DNA from: Oceaniglobus trochenteri
GTDB lineage: Bacteria > Pseudomonadota > Alphaproteobacteria > Rhodobacterales > Rhodobacteraceae
Direction: 5' to 3'
NCBI RefSeq assembly: GCF_020529025.1
Contig: NZ_JACNMM010000003.1
Location: 310,001-374,000 of the forward strand
Length of the DNA stretch: 64,000 nucleotides
The stretch's first letter is position 1, and each line of letters starts with the position of its first letter. The notes under the pieces are model-generated. The model did no database searches. It had not been told where the DNA came from and saw only the letters and a program-made list of their open reading frames with translations. Positions 1 to 9,422 of the stretch are shown here, one piece after another. The translations under genes and the position numbers were made by a program.

Positions 1-897
1 GACGAATTTCGTCGCGCCCTCGCCATCGCGGACCACCTGGTGGGCCAGGTCCAGCATCACCTTTTCAAGGGCGGCGCCAAAGGCCAGCGCTTCGGGCGAA
101 CCGGCGTCGGTGATCGGCGCATTGCCGGCGGCGCCCGTGGCGGCCATCAGAAGGGTGTCGGATGTCGAGGTGTCGCTGTCGACGGTGATGGCGTTGAACG
201 AGGTTTCATTCAATCGGCTGACCAACTGTTGCAGCACCGGCTGCGCGATGGCGGCATCGGTGAAGATATAGACCAGCATCGTCGCCATATCGGGCGCGAT
301 CATGCCCGAGCCCTTGGCGATTCCGGCGATGTTGACGGCCACATCACCGATATCGGCGCTGGCCGCTGCCCCCTTCGGGAAGGTGTCGGTGGTCATGATT
401 GCCTTCGCCGCGGCCTCGATGTCATCGCTTGAAAGACTGCCGCGCAATTCGGCCAGCTTGGCGGTGATCCGGTCATCGGGCAGGGGCTGACCGATGACGC
501 CGGTGGACGAGGAAAAGACCCGGTCTTCGGGAATGCCCAGGGTTTCGGCGACGCCACGGGTGACGCGCGAAACCGATTCCATCCCGGCCTTGCCGGTGAA
601 GGCATTGGAATTGCCCGAGTTCACGATGATCGCCGCGCCCTCGTTCGAGTCACGCCCGATCTTGGCCTGGCAGTCCAGCACCGGGGCCGAGCGTGTGGCC
701 GAGCGGGTGAAAACCCCCGCCATGGCCGTTCCGGGCGCAAGGCGGGCCAGCATCACGTCGGTGCGGTTGCGGTATTTCACGCCCGCCGCCACCGAGGCGA
801 ATTCCACGCCGCCGATCACCGGCAGGGCGGGGAATCCCCCGGCCGGAGCCAGGGGGGAAACAGGATTGGCGGCTTTGGTTTTCGTCTGGTCGGTCAT
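1..897 (-). CDS. argJ: Glutamate N-acetyltransferase / amino-acid acetyltransferase ArgJ (3' end off window)
   Basis: ArgJ transfers acetyl from N-acetylornithine to glutamate in cyclic arginine synthesis; bifunctional forms also use acetyl-CoA. Reading leftward from ATG at 897 gives 299 codons that run off the window, so the C-terminal part is missing. The signature KGSGMIAPDMATML is present. The Thr of MATML, near residue 206, is the position where the precursor cleaves itself and which becomes the nucleophile of the beta chain. Family-typical segments such as IIVNSGNSNAFTG and ITVDSDTSTSDT also read cleanly. The gene lies just downstream of the parvulin gene on the same strand (31-base gap), so the two are probably co-transcribed. 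Whether this copy is bifunctional cannot be decided from sequence alone. Confidence 0.95.
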   Translation of the reverse strand, partial: MTDQTKTKAANPVSPLAPAGGFPALPVIGGVEFASVAAGVKYRNRTDVMLARLAPGTAMAGVFTRSATRSAPVLDCQAKIGRDSNEGAAIIVNSGNSNAFTGKAGMESVSRVTRGVAETLGIPEDRVFSSSTGVIGQPLPDDRITAKLAELRGSLSSDDIEAAAKAIMTTDTFPKGAAASADIGDVAVNIAGIAKGSGMIAPDMATMLVYIFTDAAIAQPVLQQLVSRLNETSFNAITVDSDTSTSDTLLMAATGAAGNAPITDAGSPEALAFGAALEKVMLDLAHQVVRDGEGATKFV

Positions 898-928
898 TCT
901 GCCGCCACTCCCTTTGTCTTTGTATCGT

Positions 929-1768
929 TTATTTGCCCAGAAGTTCACCGTTGCGCAGCAGCGCGGGGTCGATCTCGCCGGTGTCGGGGCGGTTGATCTC
1001 GGCCGATTCGGTCACTTCGGCGATCATGTCCTGAACCGCTTTCTGCCGCACGCCGTCGGACAGTTCCTCGCGCACGTCGTCAAGCGAGGGGGCCTCTTTC
1101 TGGCGGGTGTCGGTCAGGATCAGGACGTGCCAGCCGAATTGCGTCTGCACCGGCTCGGAGATTTCGCCGACCTTCAGTTCCATCACAGCCTGTTCGAACT
1201 CGGGCACCATCATGCCCTGGCCGAACCACCCCAGCTCACCGCCGTTGGGGCCCGAGGGGCCGGTGGATTTTTCCTTGGCCAGTTCGGCAAAGTCGGCACC
1301 GCCGTTCAGCTCTTCGATCAGGGCCTTGGCCTCGTCCTCGGTCTCGACCAGGATGTGGCTGGCTTGGTATTCCATCTCGGGCTCGGCATTGCCGTAGGCT
1401 TCGTCATAGGCGGCCTGAAGGTCTTCGTCCGAAACCTCGGCGCGGGCCTTCTCGTCGATCACCTCACCGGCCAGAAGGGCGCGGCGTTCGTTTTCGAGGA
1501 TCAGCTGCGCGCGCTTGTCCAGCTCGCCCACCTGCTGGCCCAGGGCCGTCTGCTGGATCAGCTGTTCCAGGATGCCGTCAAACAGAACCTGGTCGGGAAG
1601 CTGCTTGTACTGGTCGGGCAGGCGTTGTTCGAGAACGATCATGTGACCCAGCGTAATGTCGGTGCCGTTCACCGTCGCGACGACCGTATCGGCGTCCTGG
1701 GCGAAACCGGGAGTGGCGAGGGCCAGCATCATTGCTCCGACGGCGGGGATTACGTTTCGTTTCGACAT
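929..1768 (-). CDS. Periplasmic parvulin-type peptidyl-prolyl cis-trans isomerase (PpiC/SurA-like)
   Basis: A 279-residue exported folding factor. Residues 1-23 form a Sec signal peptide (basic MSKR, hydrophobic core, cleavage after GFA). A helical, SurA/PrsA-like N-terminal region follows. A single rotamase domain spans about residues 135-222, with the family's SHILVETEDEA opening, the GGELGWFGQGMMVPEF centre and the FGWHVLIL end. It isomerises Xaa-Pro bonds of secreted or outer-membrane proteins. It sits between argJ (downstream, same strand) and secA (divergent), an arrangement common in Rhodobacterales and fitting an export role. One parvulin domain rather than SurA's two makes it closer to the PrsA/PpiC class. 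Confidence 0.9.
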   Translation of the reverse strand: MSKRNVIPAVGAMMLALATPGFAQDADTVVATVNGTDITLGHMIVLEQRLPDQYKQLPDQVLFDGILEQLIQQTALGQQVGELDKRAQLILENERRALLAGEVIDEKARAEVSDEDLQAAYDEAYGNAEPEMEYQASHILVETEDEAKALIEELNGGADFAELAKEKSTGPSGPNGGELGWFGQGMMVPEFEQAVMELKVGEISEPVQTQFGWHVLILTDTRQKEAPSLDDVREELSDGVRQKAVQDMIAEVTESAEINRPDTGEIDPALLRNGELLGK

Positions 1769-1806
1769 TCAATTGTCCTTCCTGTCGGCCCTTGCGGGCC
1801 TTGACG

Positions 1807-1835
1807 TTGACACTATGTGGGCCGCCCCTTACATC
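1807..1835 (+). promoter_or_regulatory. Possible sigma-70 promoter for secA
   Basis: A perfect TTGACA stands at 1807-1812, followed by a 17-base spacer and the weak -10 TACATC at 1830-1835. This leaves a leader of about 90 bases before secA. It lies in the 165-base divergent gap between the parvulin gene and secA. The -10 matches only half the consensus, so this is a candidate only. Confidence 0.3.
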
Positions 1836-1933
1836 GCTTCATGGCCATGAGGGGGCCCGTATTCTTGCCGTATCTATTGTGGCCTGCGGGCATGGGCAAG
1901 CAATCCCCTTTCAAGAAGCCGTCAGGAGAGAAC

Positions 1934-4627
1934 ATGCTGGGTATCGGAACTGTCGCGAAAAAGATCTTTGGCACGCCCAATGATCGCAAGGTCAAGTCGG
2001 TCAAACCGCTGATCGACAAGATCAACGCGCTGGAGCCGGAGTTCGAGAAACTCTCCGATGCCGAGATAAAAGAGCGCACCGAAGGCCTGGCCAAGCGGGC
2101 CATGGGCGGTGAAAGCCTGGATGCGCTCCTGCCCGAGGCCTTTGCTAACTGCCGCGAGGCGGCGCGCCGCGCCCTTGGCCTGCGGGCTTTCGATGTTCAG
2201 CTGATGGGCGGCATCTTCCTGCACCAGGGCAATATCGCCGAGATGAAGACAGGCGAGGGCAAGACCCTTGTCGCCACCTTCCCGGCCTATCTGAACGCGC
2301 TGACCGGCAAGGGCGTGCATATCGTTACCGTGAACGATTACCTGGTGCGCCGGGATGCCGAATGGATGGGCAAGGTCTTTGCCACGCTGGGCCTGACCTG
2401 CGGCGCCGTCTATCCCCAGCAGCCCGAGGAAGAGAAGAAGGCGGCCTATGCCGCCGACGTGACCTATGCCACCAACAACGAGCTGGGCTTCGACTATCTG
2501 CGCGACAACATGAAATCCGAACTGTCGGACATGTACCAGCGCCATCACAATTTCGCGATTGTCGACGAGGTGGACAGTATCCTGATCGACGAGGCGCGCA
2601 CGCCGCTGATCATTTCCGGCCCCTCGCAGGACCGCAGCGATCTTTACCGCACCATCGACGCGGTGATTCCGCTGATCAACGACAGCCACTTCAAACTGGA
2701 CGAAAAGACCCGCAACGTCACCTATACCGACGAGGGCAACGAATTCCTGGAACAACACCTGGCCGGTGCGGGCATCCTGCCCGAGGGCCAGACGCTGTAC
2801 GATCCGGAATCCACCACCATCGTTCACCACGTCAACCAGGGCCTGCGGGCGCACAAGCTGTTCACCCGCGACAAGGATTACATCGTCCGCGACGGCGAGG
2901 TCGTGCTGATCGACGAATTCACCGGCCGCATGATGGCCGGCCGGCGTCTGTCGGATGGTCTGCACCAGGCCATCGAGGCCAAGGAAGACGTGAACATCCA
3001 GCCCGAGAACGTCACCCTGGCCAGCGTGACCTTCCAGAACTATTTCCGCCTCTATGACAAGCTGTCGGGCATGACCGGCACCGCCGCCACCGAGGCCGAG
3101 GAATTTGCCGAGATCTACAAGCTGGGCGTTGTCGAGATGCCCACCAACCGGCCCATCGCCCGGGTCGACGATCACGATGCCGTCTATCGCACTGCCCGCG
3201 AGAAATACGAGGCCATCGTCGAGAACATCAAGAAATCGAAGGAAAAGGGGCAGCCGGTCCTGGTTGGCACCACCTCGATCGAGAAGTCGGAATTCCTGTC
3301 GAACCTGCTGACCGAGGCGGAGATCGAACACAACGTGCTGAACGCGCGCCAGCACGAGAAAGAGGCGCAGATCGTCGCCGACGCGGGCAAGTTCGGCGCC
3401 GTCACCATCGCCACCAACATGGCCGGACGCGGCACCGACATTCAGCTTGGCGGCAATGTCGACATGAAGGTGATGCAGGCGCTCGAGGCCGATCCCGAAG
3501 CTGACCCCGAGGAGGTGCGCAAGCGCATCGAGGCCGAGGTGGCCGACGACAAGGCGAGGGTGAAAGAGGCCGGCGGCTTGTTCGTCCTGGCCACCGAGCG
3601 CCACGAATCCCGCCGGATCGACAACCAGTTGCGCGGCCGCTCGGGCCGTCAGGGCGATCCGGGGCGGTCCAGTTTCTTCCTGTCGCTGGAAGACGACCTG
3701 ATGCGCATTTTCGGCTCGGAACGTCTGGAAAACGTGCTCAGCAAGCTGGGGATGAAGGAAGGCGAGGCCATCGTTCACCCCTGGGTCAACAAATCGCTGG
3801 AAAAGGCCCAGGCCAAGGTCGAAGGGCGCAACTTCGACATCCGCAAGCAGTTGCTGAAGTTCGATGACGTGATGAACGACCAGCGCAAGGTGATCTTCGG
3901 CCAGCGCCGCGAGATCATGGAAGCCAAGGACCTGCACGAGATCACCGAGGACATGCGCCACCAGGTGATCGAAGACCTGGTCGATGCCTATATCCCCCCC
4001 AAAAGCTATGCCGACCAGTGGAACGGTGAAGGGCTTTATGTCGCCGTGATGGAGCAGCTTGGCCTCGATCTGCCGATCATCGCCTGGGTGGATGAGGACG
4101 GCGTGGACAACGAGGTGTTCCGCGAACGCATCATCAAGGCCAGCGACGAATTCATGGCGGGCAAGGCGGCCCAGTTCGGCCCCGACAACATGCGCCAGAT
4201 CGAAAAGCAGCTGTTGCTGCAAACCATCGACGGCAAGTGGCGCGAACACCTGCTGACGCTGGAACACCTGCGCTCGGTCGTCGGCTTCCGTGGCTATGCG
4301 CAGCGCGATCCGCTGAACGAATACAAGACCGAGGCCTTCCAGCTGTTCGAAAGCATGCTCGATTCCCTGCGCGAGGACGTGACCAAGAAGCTGTCGCAGA
4401 TCCGCCCGCTGTCGGAAGAGGAACAGCAGGCGATGCTGGCCCAGATGCGCGCCCAGCAGCAGGCGCTGGCCGGTGAGACCAACCCCGAGGTGGAAGCCCC
4501 GAAAGAGAACGCGGGAACCGGCTTCGTCGAGGAAGATCCCTCAACCTGGGGCAACCCGGGCCGCAACGATCCCTGCCCCTGCGGATCGGGCAAGAAGTTC
4601 AAGCATTGCCACGGCGAAATCCGCTAG
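1934..4627 (+). CDS. secA: Preprotein translocase ATPase SecA
   Basis: SecA is the ATP-driven motor that pushes unfolded preproteins through SecYEG. The protein is 897 residues from ATG 1934, which has AGGAGAG at 1924-1930; an upstream in-frame extension has no such site and lacks family similarity. Walker [10 protein letters not shown] lies near residue 103 and the [18 protein letters not shown] motif near residue 212. The [29 protein letters not shown] and [11 protein letters not shown] motifs follow. The protein ends with the zinc-binding [16 protein letters not shown] tail that contacts SecB and lipids. Length and motif order are normal. It is divergent from the parvulin gene and followed by a hairpin and an envelope gene. 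Confidence 0.98.
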   Translation: MLGIGTVAKKIFGTPNDRKVKSVKPLIDKINALEPEFEKLSDAEIKERTEGLAKRAMGGESLDALLPEAFANCREAARRALGLRAFDVQLMGGIFLHQGNIAEMKTGEGKTLVATFPAYLNALTGKGVHIVTVNDYLVRRDAEWMGKVFATLGLTCGAVYPQQPEEEKKAAYAADVTYATNNELGFDYLRDNMKSELSDMYQRHHNFAIVDEVDSILIDEARTPLIISGPSQDRSDLYRTIDAVIPLINDSHFKLDEKTRNVTYTDEGNEFLEQHLAGAGILPEGQTLYDPESTTIVHHVNQGLRAHKLFTRDKDYIVRDGEVVLIDEFTGRMMAGRRLSDGLHQAIEAKEDVNIQPENVTLASVTFQNYFRLYDKLSGMTGTAATEAEEFAEIYKLGVVEMPTNRPIARVDDHDAVYRTAREKYEAIVENIKKSKEKGQPVLVGTTSIEKSEFLSNLLTEAEIEHNVLNARQHEKEAQIVADAGKFGAVTIATNMAGRGTDIQLGGNVDMKVMQALEADPEADPEEVRKRIEAEVADDKARVKEAGGLFVLATERHESRRIDNQLRGRSGRQGDPGRSSFFLSLEDDLMRIFGSERLENVLSKLGMKEGEAIVHPWVNKSLEKAQAKVEGRNFDIRKQLLKFDDVMNDQRKVIFGQRREIMEAKDLHEITEDMRHQVIEDLVDAYIPPKSYADQWNGEGLYVAVMEQLGLDLPIIAWVDEDGVDNEVFRERIIKASDEFMAGKAAQFGPDNMRQIEKQLLLQTIDGKWREHLLTLEHLRSVVGFRGYAQRDPLNEYKTEAFQLFESMLDSLREDVTKKLSQIRPLSEEEQQAMLAQMRAQQQALAGETNPEVEAPKENAGTGFVEEDPSTWGNPGRNDPCPCGSGKKFKHCHGEIR

Positions 4628-4645
4628 ACGGCACGCAATAACCTT

Positions 4646-4668
4646 CGGGCCGCCCCAGAAGCGGCCCG
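4646..4668 (+). terminator. Hairpin after secA
   Basis: CGGGCCGC at 4646-4653 pairs perfectly with GCGGCCCG at 4661-4668 across a 7-base loop, starting 18 bases after the secA stop. There is no long T run, only ATTG, so it may attenuate rather than end transcription into the next gene. Confidence 0.5.
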
Positions 4669-4714
4669 ATTGAAGGGCACGCCTGCTTTCGTCACCGCAA
4701 GCAGGAGAAGCACC

Positions 4715-5665
4715 ATGGCGAAAGCGTTGAAAACCATCGTGACCAAGGGCGTTACCGGCCTGTTTGCGGCTGCGGCGGTTGTCATTGGCGCCACCCATCT
4801 TCTGGGCAACGACAGGGCCGGCGCCTTTCAGGCGACCGAGCCGGGGACGATCGACCTCGCCAGCGCCCGGATCGAAGACCTGCCGCGCCCCGCCGAAACG
4901 GCCCCGATCCCGGCCGAGGCCCTATTGCCCGGCAAACCGGCACCGTCGATGCCCAAGAGGCCGGTTGCCGTTGCGCCCCCCGCCGCCGATTGCACCCCGG
5001 CCCTGTCCGCCACGCTGCTGGGCGGCGCAACCGTGCGCCTGACCCTCGCGGCACCCTGTGATGCAGGGGCGCGGGTCGAGATGCGGCACGAGGGGCTGAT
5101 CTTCGATGTGGTGACGGATGTGAACGGGGGCGTCAGCGTCGATGTGCCCGCCCTGGCCCGGATTGCCGGTTTCGAGGCCACCGTGGCGGGCGAAACGCTC
5201 AAGACCATCGCGGCGCTGCCGGATTTCGACAGCTACGCCCGCGTCGCGCTCCAGTGGGCCGGGGAAAGCGGGCTTCAGATCCACGCGCTGGAATTCGGGG
5301 CCGGTCACGGGGATGAGGGCCACGTCTGGCAAGACGCGCCCGGTTCGTCCCTGCGGGCGGTGCGTGCGCGCGGCGGGTTCCTGGCCCGGCTGGGCGATGA
5401 CAGCCTGCGTGATGGCCGGATGGCTGAAATCTATGTCTTTCCCGCCGCGCTGATGCAACGTGACGGCACGGTGCGGCTGAGCGTCGAGGCGCGCGTCAAC
5501 GCCTTCAGTTGCGGCAAATCGGTCGAGGGGCAGGTGATGCAACCGGGTGACGATGGCCGGTTGCAAACCACGCTGCTGACACTGGAAATCCCCGATTGCG
5601 ACGCGGTGGGCGATATTCTGGTGTTGAAAAACCTGCTGCGAGACATGAAGATCGCCAGCAACTGA
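4715..5665 (+). CDS. Conserved membrane-anchored/secreted protein downstream of secA, function unknown
   Basis: A 316-residue protein started at ATG 4715, preceded by AGGAGA at 4703-4708. One hydrophobic stretch, GVTGLFAAAAVVIGATHLLG near residues 12-31, serves as signal anchor. A Pro/Ala-rich linker reaches about residue 95, after which a mainly beta-type domain contains four spaced Cys (TPALSATL region, AAPCDAG, FSCGKS, IPDCDA), suggesting disulfides in the periplasm. I do not recognise a catalytic family. The gene follows secA by 87 bases and precedes a substrate-binding/OmpA fusion by 22 bases, so the three may share transcripts. Relatives in this order are sometimes labelled translocase from position alone; nothing in the sequence supports that. 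Confidence 0.75.
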   Translation: MAKALKTIVTKGVTGLFAAAAVVIGATHLLGNDRAGAFQATEPGTIDLASARIEDLPRPAETAPIPAEALLPGKPAPSMPKRPVAVAPPAADCTPALSATLLGGATVRLTLAAPCDAGARVEMRHEGLIFDVVTDVNGGVSVDVPALARIAGFEATVAGETLKTIAALPDFDSYARVALQWAGESGLQIHALEFGAGHGDEGHVWQDAPGSSLRAVRARGGFLARLGDDSLRDGRMAEIYVFPAALMQRDGTVRLSVEARVNAFSCGKSVEGQVMQPGDDGRLQTTLLTLEIPDCDAVGDILVLKNLLRDMKIASN

Positions 5666-5687
5666 CGCCAAGGATTGCAGGCCCCTG

Positions 5688-7244
5688 ATGATGATGCGCT
5701 GCGCGGCGGGAATCGCCGCGCTTCTTCTTTGCTCGGCCAGCCTCGCCAGGGCCGACGACGTGACGCTGACCGCGCGCGACGGCTCGGTTGAGGTTTCGGG
5801 CAACCTCTTGGGGTATGATGGCGAATTCTACCGGGTCGATACCGACTACGGCACCCTGACCCTCGATGGTTCGGGGGTGATCTGTGCCGGGCCGGGCTGC
5901 CCCGACCTGACGGCCTATGTCGCGGAATTCACACTGTCGGGCGCGCCGGCCATGGGGGCCGTCCTTATCCCGTCGCTGCTGGAATCCTTCGCGGCGCGCA
6001 ACGGGTTCTCGGTGCGGCGGGTGATGAACAGCGACGACAGGTTCCTTTACGAGCTGAGCGAGCGCAGCACCGGCGCCCCCGCCGCGCGCATCACCTTCAA
6101 CCTGAACAGCTCGGACGAAGGCTTCGCCGATCTGATCGCGGACGAGGCCGATATCGCCCTGTCGCTGCGCGAAGTTTCGGCACAGGAAGCGGCCTTGGCC
6201 CGCACGGGCGATCTGGGCGACCTGACGGCGCCGGGCCGGTCGCGGATCGTGGCGCTTGACGCGCTTGTGCCGTTGGTGTCGGTCTCGAACCCGATTAGCC
6301 GCATCGACATGGCCGATCTGGCGGCCGTTTTCGCGGGTGAAATCACCACCTGGGCCGCGCTTGGCGGCGATGACGAGCCGATCGAGCTTCACCTGCGGGC
6401 CGAGGATGCCGGGGTGACCCAGGCCTTCGAATCCCGTGTGCTGGCGGAATACGGCAAGACGCTGATGGAGGGGATCACGCGCCATTCCACCAACGCCGAA
6501 CTGGCCGATGCCGTCGCCGCGAACCCCTTTGCTCTGGGCATGGGAAGCTTTTCCGAACCGGGCAATGCCGCGGCCCTGACCGTGACAGGGCCCTGCAGTT
6601 TCGCGACCGAGGCCAGCGTCACCTCGATCAAGACCGAGGATTACCCCCTGACGGCGCCGCTTTTCGCCTATCTTCCGGCCCGGCGCCTGCCCCGGGTCGC
6701 GCGGGAATTCCTGCGCTATGTCGCCTCTCCGGCGGCGCAGCCCGTGATCCGGCGTGCCGGCTTCGTCGACCAGTTCCCGGCGGCGATCCCGTTCCGCAAC
6801 CAGGGCGCGCGCTTTGCCAATGCCATCGACCGCGCCGGAAGCGAGATCGACCTTGAAGAGTTGCAGCGCCTGGTGCGCAGTCTGGCCGGCCACAGCCGCC
6901 TTACGGTGACGTTCCGGTTTGAACGTGGCTCGACCTCGCTGGATGCGCAATCGCGCTCCAACGTCGCCCTGCTGGCCGAGGCGCTGGAGCGTGGCGTCTT
7001 CGATGACAGAACGCTGGTCTTTGTCGGCTTTTCCGATGGCGATGGCCCGGCGTCGATCAACCGGCGGATTTCGCGCACCCGTGCGGGTGCGGTGCGCGAT
7101 GCCGTGCGGGCTGCGGCGCGCACGGTCGATCCCGGCCGCCTGACCCTGAACACCGAGGCCTTCGGCGAGGCGATGCCGATGGCCTGCGACGAGGTGCCCT
7201 GGGGCCGGCAGGTCAACCGGCGCGTCGAGGTCTGGCTGAAGTGA
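5688..7244 (+). CDS. Phosphate-type periplasmic binding domain fused to OmpA C-terminal domain
   Basis: A 518-residue exported protein. Residues 1-22 form a signal peptide ending ARA/DD. From about residue 85 to 370 it resembles PstS-like solute-binding proteins: repeated short beta-alpha units, LVPLVSVSNPISRIDMADLAAVFAGEI, and a C-lobe ending in the EFLRYVASPAAQPVIRRAGF pattern typical of the family. Residues about 395-518 form an OmpA/MotB peptidoglycan-binding domain (RFERGSTSLDAQSRSNVALLA, then SDGDG and RRISRTRAGAVRDAV, ending NRRVEVWL). Such fusions may tether a ligand sensor to the wall. Ligand identity is not deducible. It is convergent with radC, with only four bases between stops. 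Confidence 0.8.
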   Translation: MMMRCAAGIAALLLCSASLARADDVTLTARDGSVEVSGNLLGYDGEFYRVDTDYGTLTLDGSGVICAGPGCPDLTAYVAEFTLSGAPAMGAVLIPSLLESFAARNGFSVRRVMNSDDRFLYELSERSTGAPAARITFNLNSSDEGFADLIADEADIALSLREVSAQEAALARTGDLGDLTAPGRSRIVALDALVPLVSVSNPISRIDMADLAAVFAGEITTWAALGGDDEPIELHLRAEDAGVTQAFESRVLAEYGKTLMEGITRHSTNAELADAVAANPFALGMGSFSEPGNAAALTVTGPCSFATEASVTSIKTEDYPLTAPLFAYLPARRLPRVAREFLRYVASPAAQPVIRRAGFVDQFPAAIPFRNQGARFANAIDRAGSEIDLEELQRLVRSLAGHSRLTVTFRFERGSTSLDAQSRSNVALLAEALERGVFDDRTLVFVGFSDGDGPASINRRISRTRAGAVRDAVRAAARTVDPGRLTLNTEAFGEAMPMACDEVPWGRQVNRRVEVWLK

Positions 7245-7248
7245 CGGC

Positions 7249-8001
7249 CTAGAGATAACCGGCGCTGCGAAAGCTGAGCTCGGTCGATTTTCCGATGATC
7301 AGGTGGTCGTGCAGCACCAGACCAAGCGCCTGGCAGGCTTCGTTGATACGGGCGGTCATGGAAATGTCGCTGTCGCTGGGTGTCGGATCGCCAGAGGGGT
7401 GGTTGTGCACCAGGATCAGCGCCGAGGCGTTCAGCGCCAGGGCCCTCTTGACCACTTCGCGCGGATAGACCGGCACATGATCAACGGTGCCCTTGGCCTG
7501 TTCCTCATCTGCGATCACCACGTTCTTGCGGTCCAGGAACAGGATGCGGAACTGTTCCGTGTCGCGGTGCGCCATGGTGGTGTGGCAGTAATCGAGAACG
7601 GCATCCCAACTGCTGACCACATGGCGTTGCAGCACCCTTGCACGGGCGATGCGGTGCGCCGTGGCCTCGACGATCTTCAGGTCCTGCATCACGGCCTCGC
7701 CCACGCCCTCAACCTCCATCAGTTGCGCGGGGCTGGCCGCCATGACGCGCCCGAGATCGCCGAACCGGTCCATCAGGCGCCGGGCAAGCGGTTTGACATC
7801 CTGGCGCGGGATCGAACGGAACAGCAGCAGTTCCAGCATTTCGTAGTCGGGCACGGCATCGGCGCCCCCTTCCATGAAGCGCGAGCGCAGGCGCTTGCGA
7901 TGATCCTTGATGTAGGAGGGCAGCCGCGGCCCGCTCACCGGCGTGGCCCCGGTGAACAGGGGCAGGGGCGCTTCCGCGAAGGAGGAGGGACGACGTGTCA
8001 T
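7249..8001 (-). CDS. radC: RadC family JAB/MPN+ domain protein
   Basis: A 250-residue RadC-family protein from ATG 8001; an upstream extension of 27 codons is open but unlike the family. The N-terminal half contains a helix-hairpin-helix segment (LMEVEGVGEAVMQDLK, about residues 94-109). The C-terminal half is a JAMM metalloprotease-like domain with the zinc motif HNHPSGDPTPSDSD: H199, H201 and D212, plus the upstream Glu/Asp-rich region. The family was named for a DNA repair phenotype later shown to be due to another gene, so its real role is unclear; genome-defence and DNA-processing functions have been proposed. It reads leftward, downstream of dnaJ but separated by a long composite inverted repeat. 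Confidence 0.92.
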   Translation of the reverse strand: MTRRPSSFAEAPLPLFTGATPVSGPRLPSYIKDHRKRLRSRFMEGGADAVPDYEMLELLLFRSIPRQDVKPLARRLMDRFGDLGRVMAASPAQLMEVEGVGEAVMQDLKIVEATAHRIARARVLQRHVVSSWDAVLDYCHTTMAHRDTEQFRILFLDRKNVVIADEEQAKGTVDHVPVYPREVVKRALALNASALILVHNHPSGDPTPSDSDISMTARINEACQALGLVLHDHLIIGKSTELSFRSAGYL

Positions 8002-8084
8002 GCCGCCAGCATGGGCAAGAGAGGTAAACCGGTGGTTAACGCCATCGCTCCCAGGCCGATGCCCCGATGCCCGAAATGACAAAA

Positions 8085-8164
8085 GCCTCCGGCGGGGATA
8101 TTTACCCGACCAAAGATGAGGGCGACCCTTTCATCTTTGGTCTTCAAATATCCCCGCCGGAGGC
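8085..8164. repeat. Composite inverted repeat, two intergenic units head to head
   Basis: The outer arms GCCTCCGGCGGGGATATTT (8085-8103) and AAATATCCCCGCCGGAGGC (8146-8164) are a perfect 19-base inverted pair. Nested inside, GACCAAAGATGA (8108-8119) pairs perfectly with TCATCTTTGGTC (8131-8142) around an 11-base centre. The structure lies 26 bases past the dnaJ stop and 83 bases before the radC start, so it could terminate dnaJ transcription. The same unit recurs at 23267, 37697-37800, 56379 and, degenerate, at 62044. Function unknown. Confidence 0.9.
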
Positions 8165-8190
8165 TCCGGCCTTTCGGGTGGCGCCGCAGC

Positions 8191-9348
8191 TCAGTTCTTC
8201 ATGCCATCCCAGAAGGTCTTGACCTTCTTGAAGAATCCCGATGTCTCGGGATTGTTGTCTTCGGACAGCTTGTCAAACTCGCGCAGAAGTTCCTTCTGGC
8301 GCGACGTCAGGTTCACCGGCGTTTCGACGGCCAGTTCGATATACATGTCGCCATGTCCGCCACCCCGCAGCATGGGCATCCCCTTGCCGCGCAGGCGCAT
8401 CTGCTTGCCCGACTGGCTGCCGGCGGGCACCTTCACCCGGCTGCGGCCGCCGTCGATGTTGGGAACCTCGATATCGCCCCCAAGCGCGGCGGCGACGATC
8501 GACACCGGAACATGGCAGAACAGGTGCTGGTTCTCGCGCTGGAACAGCGGGTGATCGGCCACCTCGATGAAGATATAGAGATCGCCCGCAGGACCGCCGC
8601 GCAATCCGGCCTCGCCCTCACCGGACAGCCGGATGCGGGTGCCGGTTTCCACACCTGCCGGGATGTTCACCGACAGCGACCGGTCCTTCTGGACCCGGCC
8701 CTGGCCGCCGCAATCGTGGCAGGGGTTCTTGATGGTCTGGCCCGCGCCCGAACAGGTGGGGCAGGTGCGTTCGACCGTGAAGAAGCCCTGCTGGGCGCGC
8801 ACCTTGCCCATGCCCGCACAGGTCGGGCAGACGCTGGGTTCCGAGCCGCCTTCGGCACCGGTGCCGCTACAGGTCGAGCAGGCAAGGGCCGTCGGCACGT
8901 TGATCGTCTTTTGCAGGCCGTTGAAGGCGTCTTCCAGCGAGATGCGCAGGTTGTAGCGCAGGTCGGAGCCGCGGGTGGCCCTCTGGCCGCCACGGCCGCC
9001 GCCGCGCCCGCCCATCATGTCGCCGAACAGGTCGTCGAAGACATCGCTGAAGGCGCTGGCAAAATCGCCCTGACCGCCCGCACCGAAGCCGCCGCCCTGC
9101 CCGCCGCGCGGTGCATGGCCGCCTTCGAAGGCCGCGTGACCATAGCGGTCATAGGCGGCTTTCTTCTCGGGGTCCTTCAGAACGTCGTAGGCTTCGTTCG
9201 CTTCCTTGAACTGTGCTTCGGCGTTGGGGTTGTCGGAGTTGCGGTCGGGGTGCAGTTCCTTGGCCTTCTGGCGAAAGCCCTTCTTGATCTCGTCCGCCGT
9301 GGCGCCCTTCTTGACGCCCAGTGTTTCGTAATAATCGCGCTTTGCCAT
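8191..9348 (-). CDS. dnaJ: Chaperone DnaJ (type I Hsp40)
   Basis: A 385-residue co-chaperone that delivers unfolded clients to DnaK and stimulates its ATPase. The J domain covers residues 1-70 with the catalytic HPD at 33-35. A Gly/Phe-rich linker follows (about 76-115, including [19 protein letters not shown]). Four zinc-binding CxxCxGxG repeats come next: [24 protein letters not shown] and CHDCGGQG. The C-terminal client-binding domain ends near KTFWDGMKN. Length and domain order are those of a full type I protein. It lies 74 bases downstream of dnaK on the same strand, with a 10-bp hairpin between, so it is probably transcribed with dnaK at a lower level. Confidence 0.97.
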   Translation of the reverse strand: MAKRDYYETLGVKKGATADEIKKGFRQKAKELHPDRNSDNPNAEAQFKEANEAYDVLKDPEKKAAYDRYGHAAFEGGHAPRGGQGGGFGAGGQGDFASAFSDVFDDLFGDMMGGRGGGRGGQRATRGSDLRYNLRISLEDAFNGLQKTINVPTALACSTCSGTGAEGGSEPSVCPTCAGMGKVRAQQGFFTVERTCPTCSGAGQTIKNPCHDCGGQGRVQKDRSLSVNIPAGVETGTRIRLSGEGEAGLRGGPAGDLYIFIEVADHPLFQRENQHLFCHVPVSIVAAALGGDIEVPNIDGGRSRVKVPAGSQSGKQMRLRGKGMPMLRGGGHGDMYIELAVETPVNLTSRQKELLREFDKLSEDNNPETSGFFKKVKTFWDGMKN

Positions 9349-9373
9349 CAGGTCTCATCCTTTTGGAACGCAA

Positions 9374-9402
9374 GGACCGGCCCAGTGTTGCCGGGCCGGT
9401 CC
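9374..9402 (-). terminator. Hairpin between dnaK and dnaJ (probable attenuator)
   Basis: GGACCGGCCC at 9374-9383 pairs perfectly with GGGCCGGTCC at 9393-9402 over a 9-base loop. It sits in the 74-base dnaK-dnaJ gap, in the path of leftward transcription. No strong T run follows, which suits partial read-through or mRNA processing that sets the DnaK:DnaJ ratio. Confidence 0.6.
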
Positions 9403-9422
9403 AATGTCATTCCTAGCTGCAC

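Noticed and set aside
8085-8164. CRISPR repeat or transposon end
   Set aside because: The unit is not tandem with spacers, no cas gene is present, and no transposase or target duplication is visible beside any copy.
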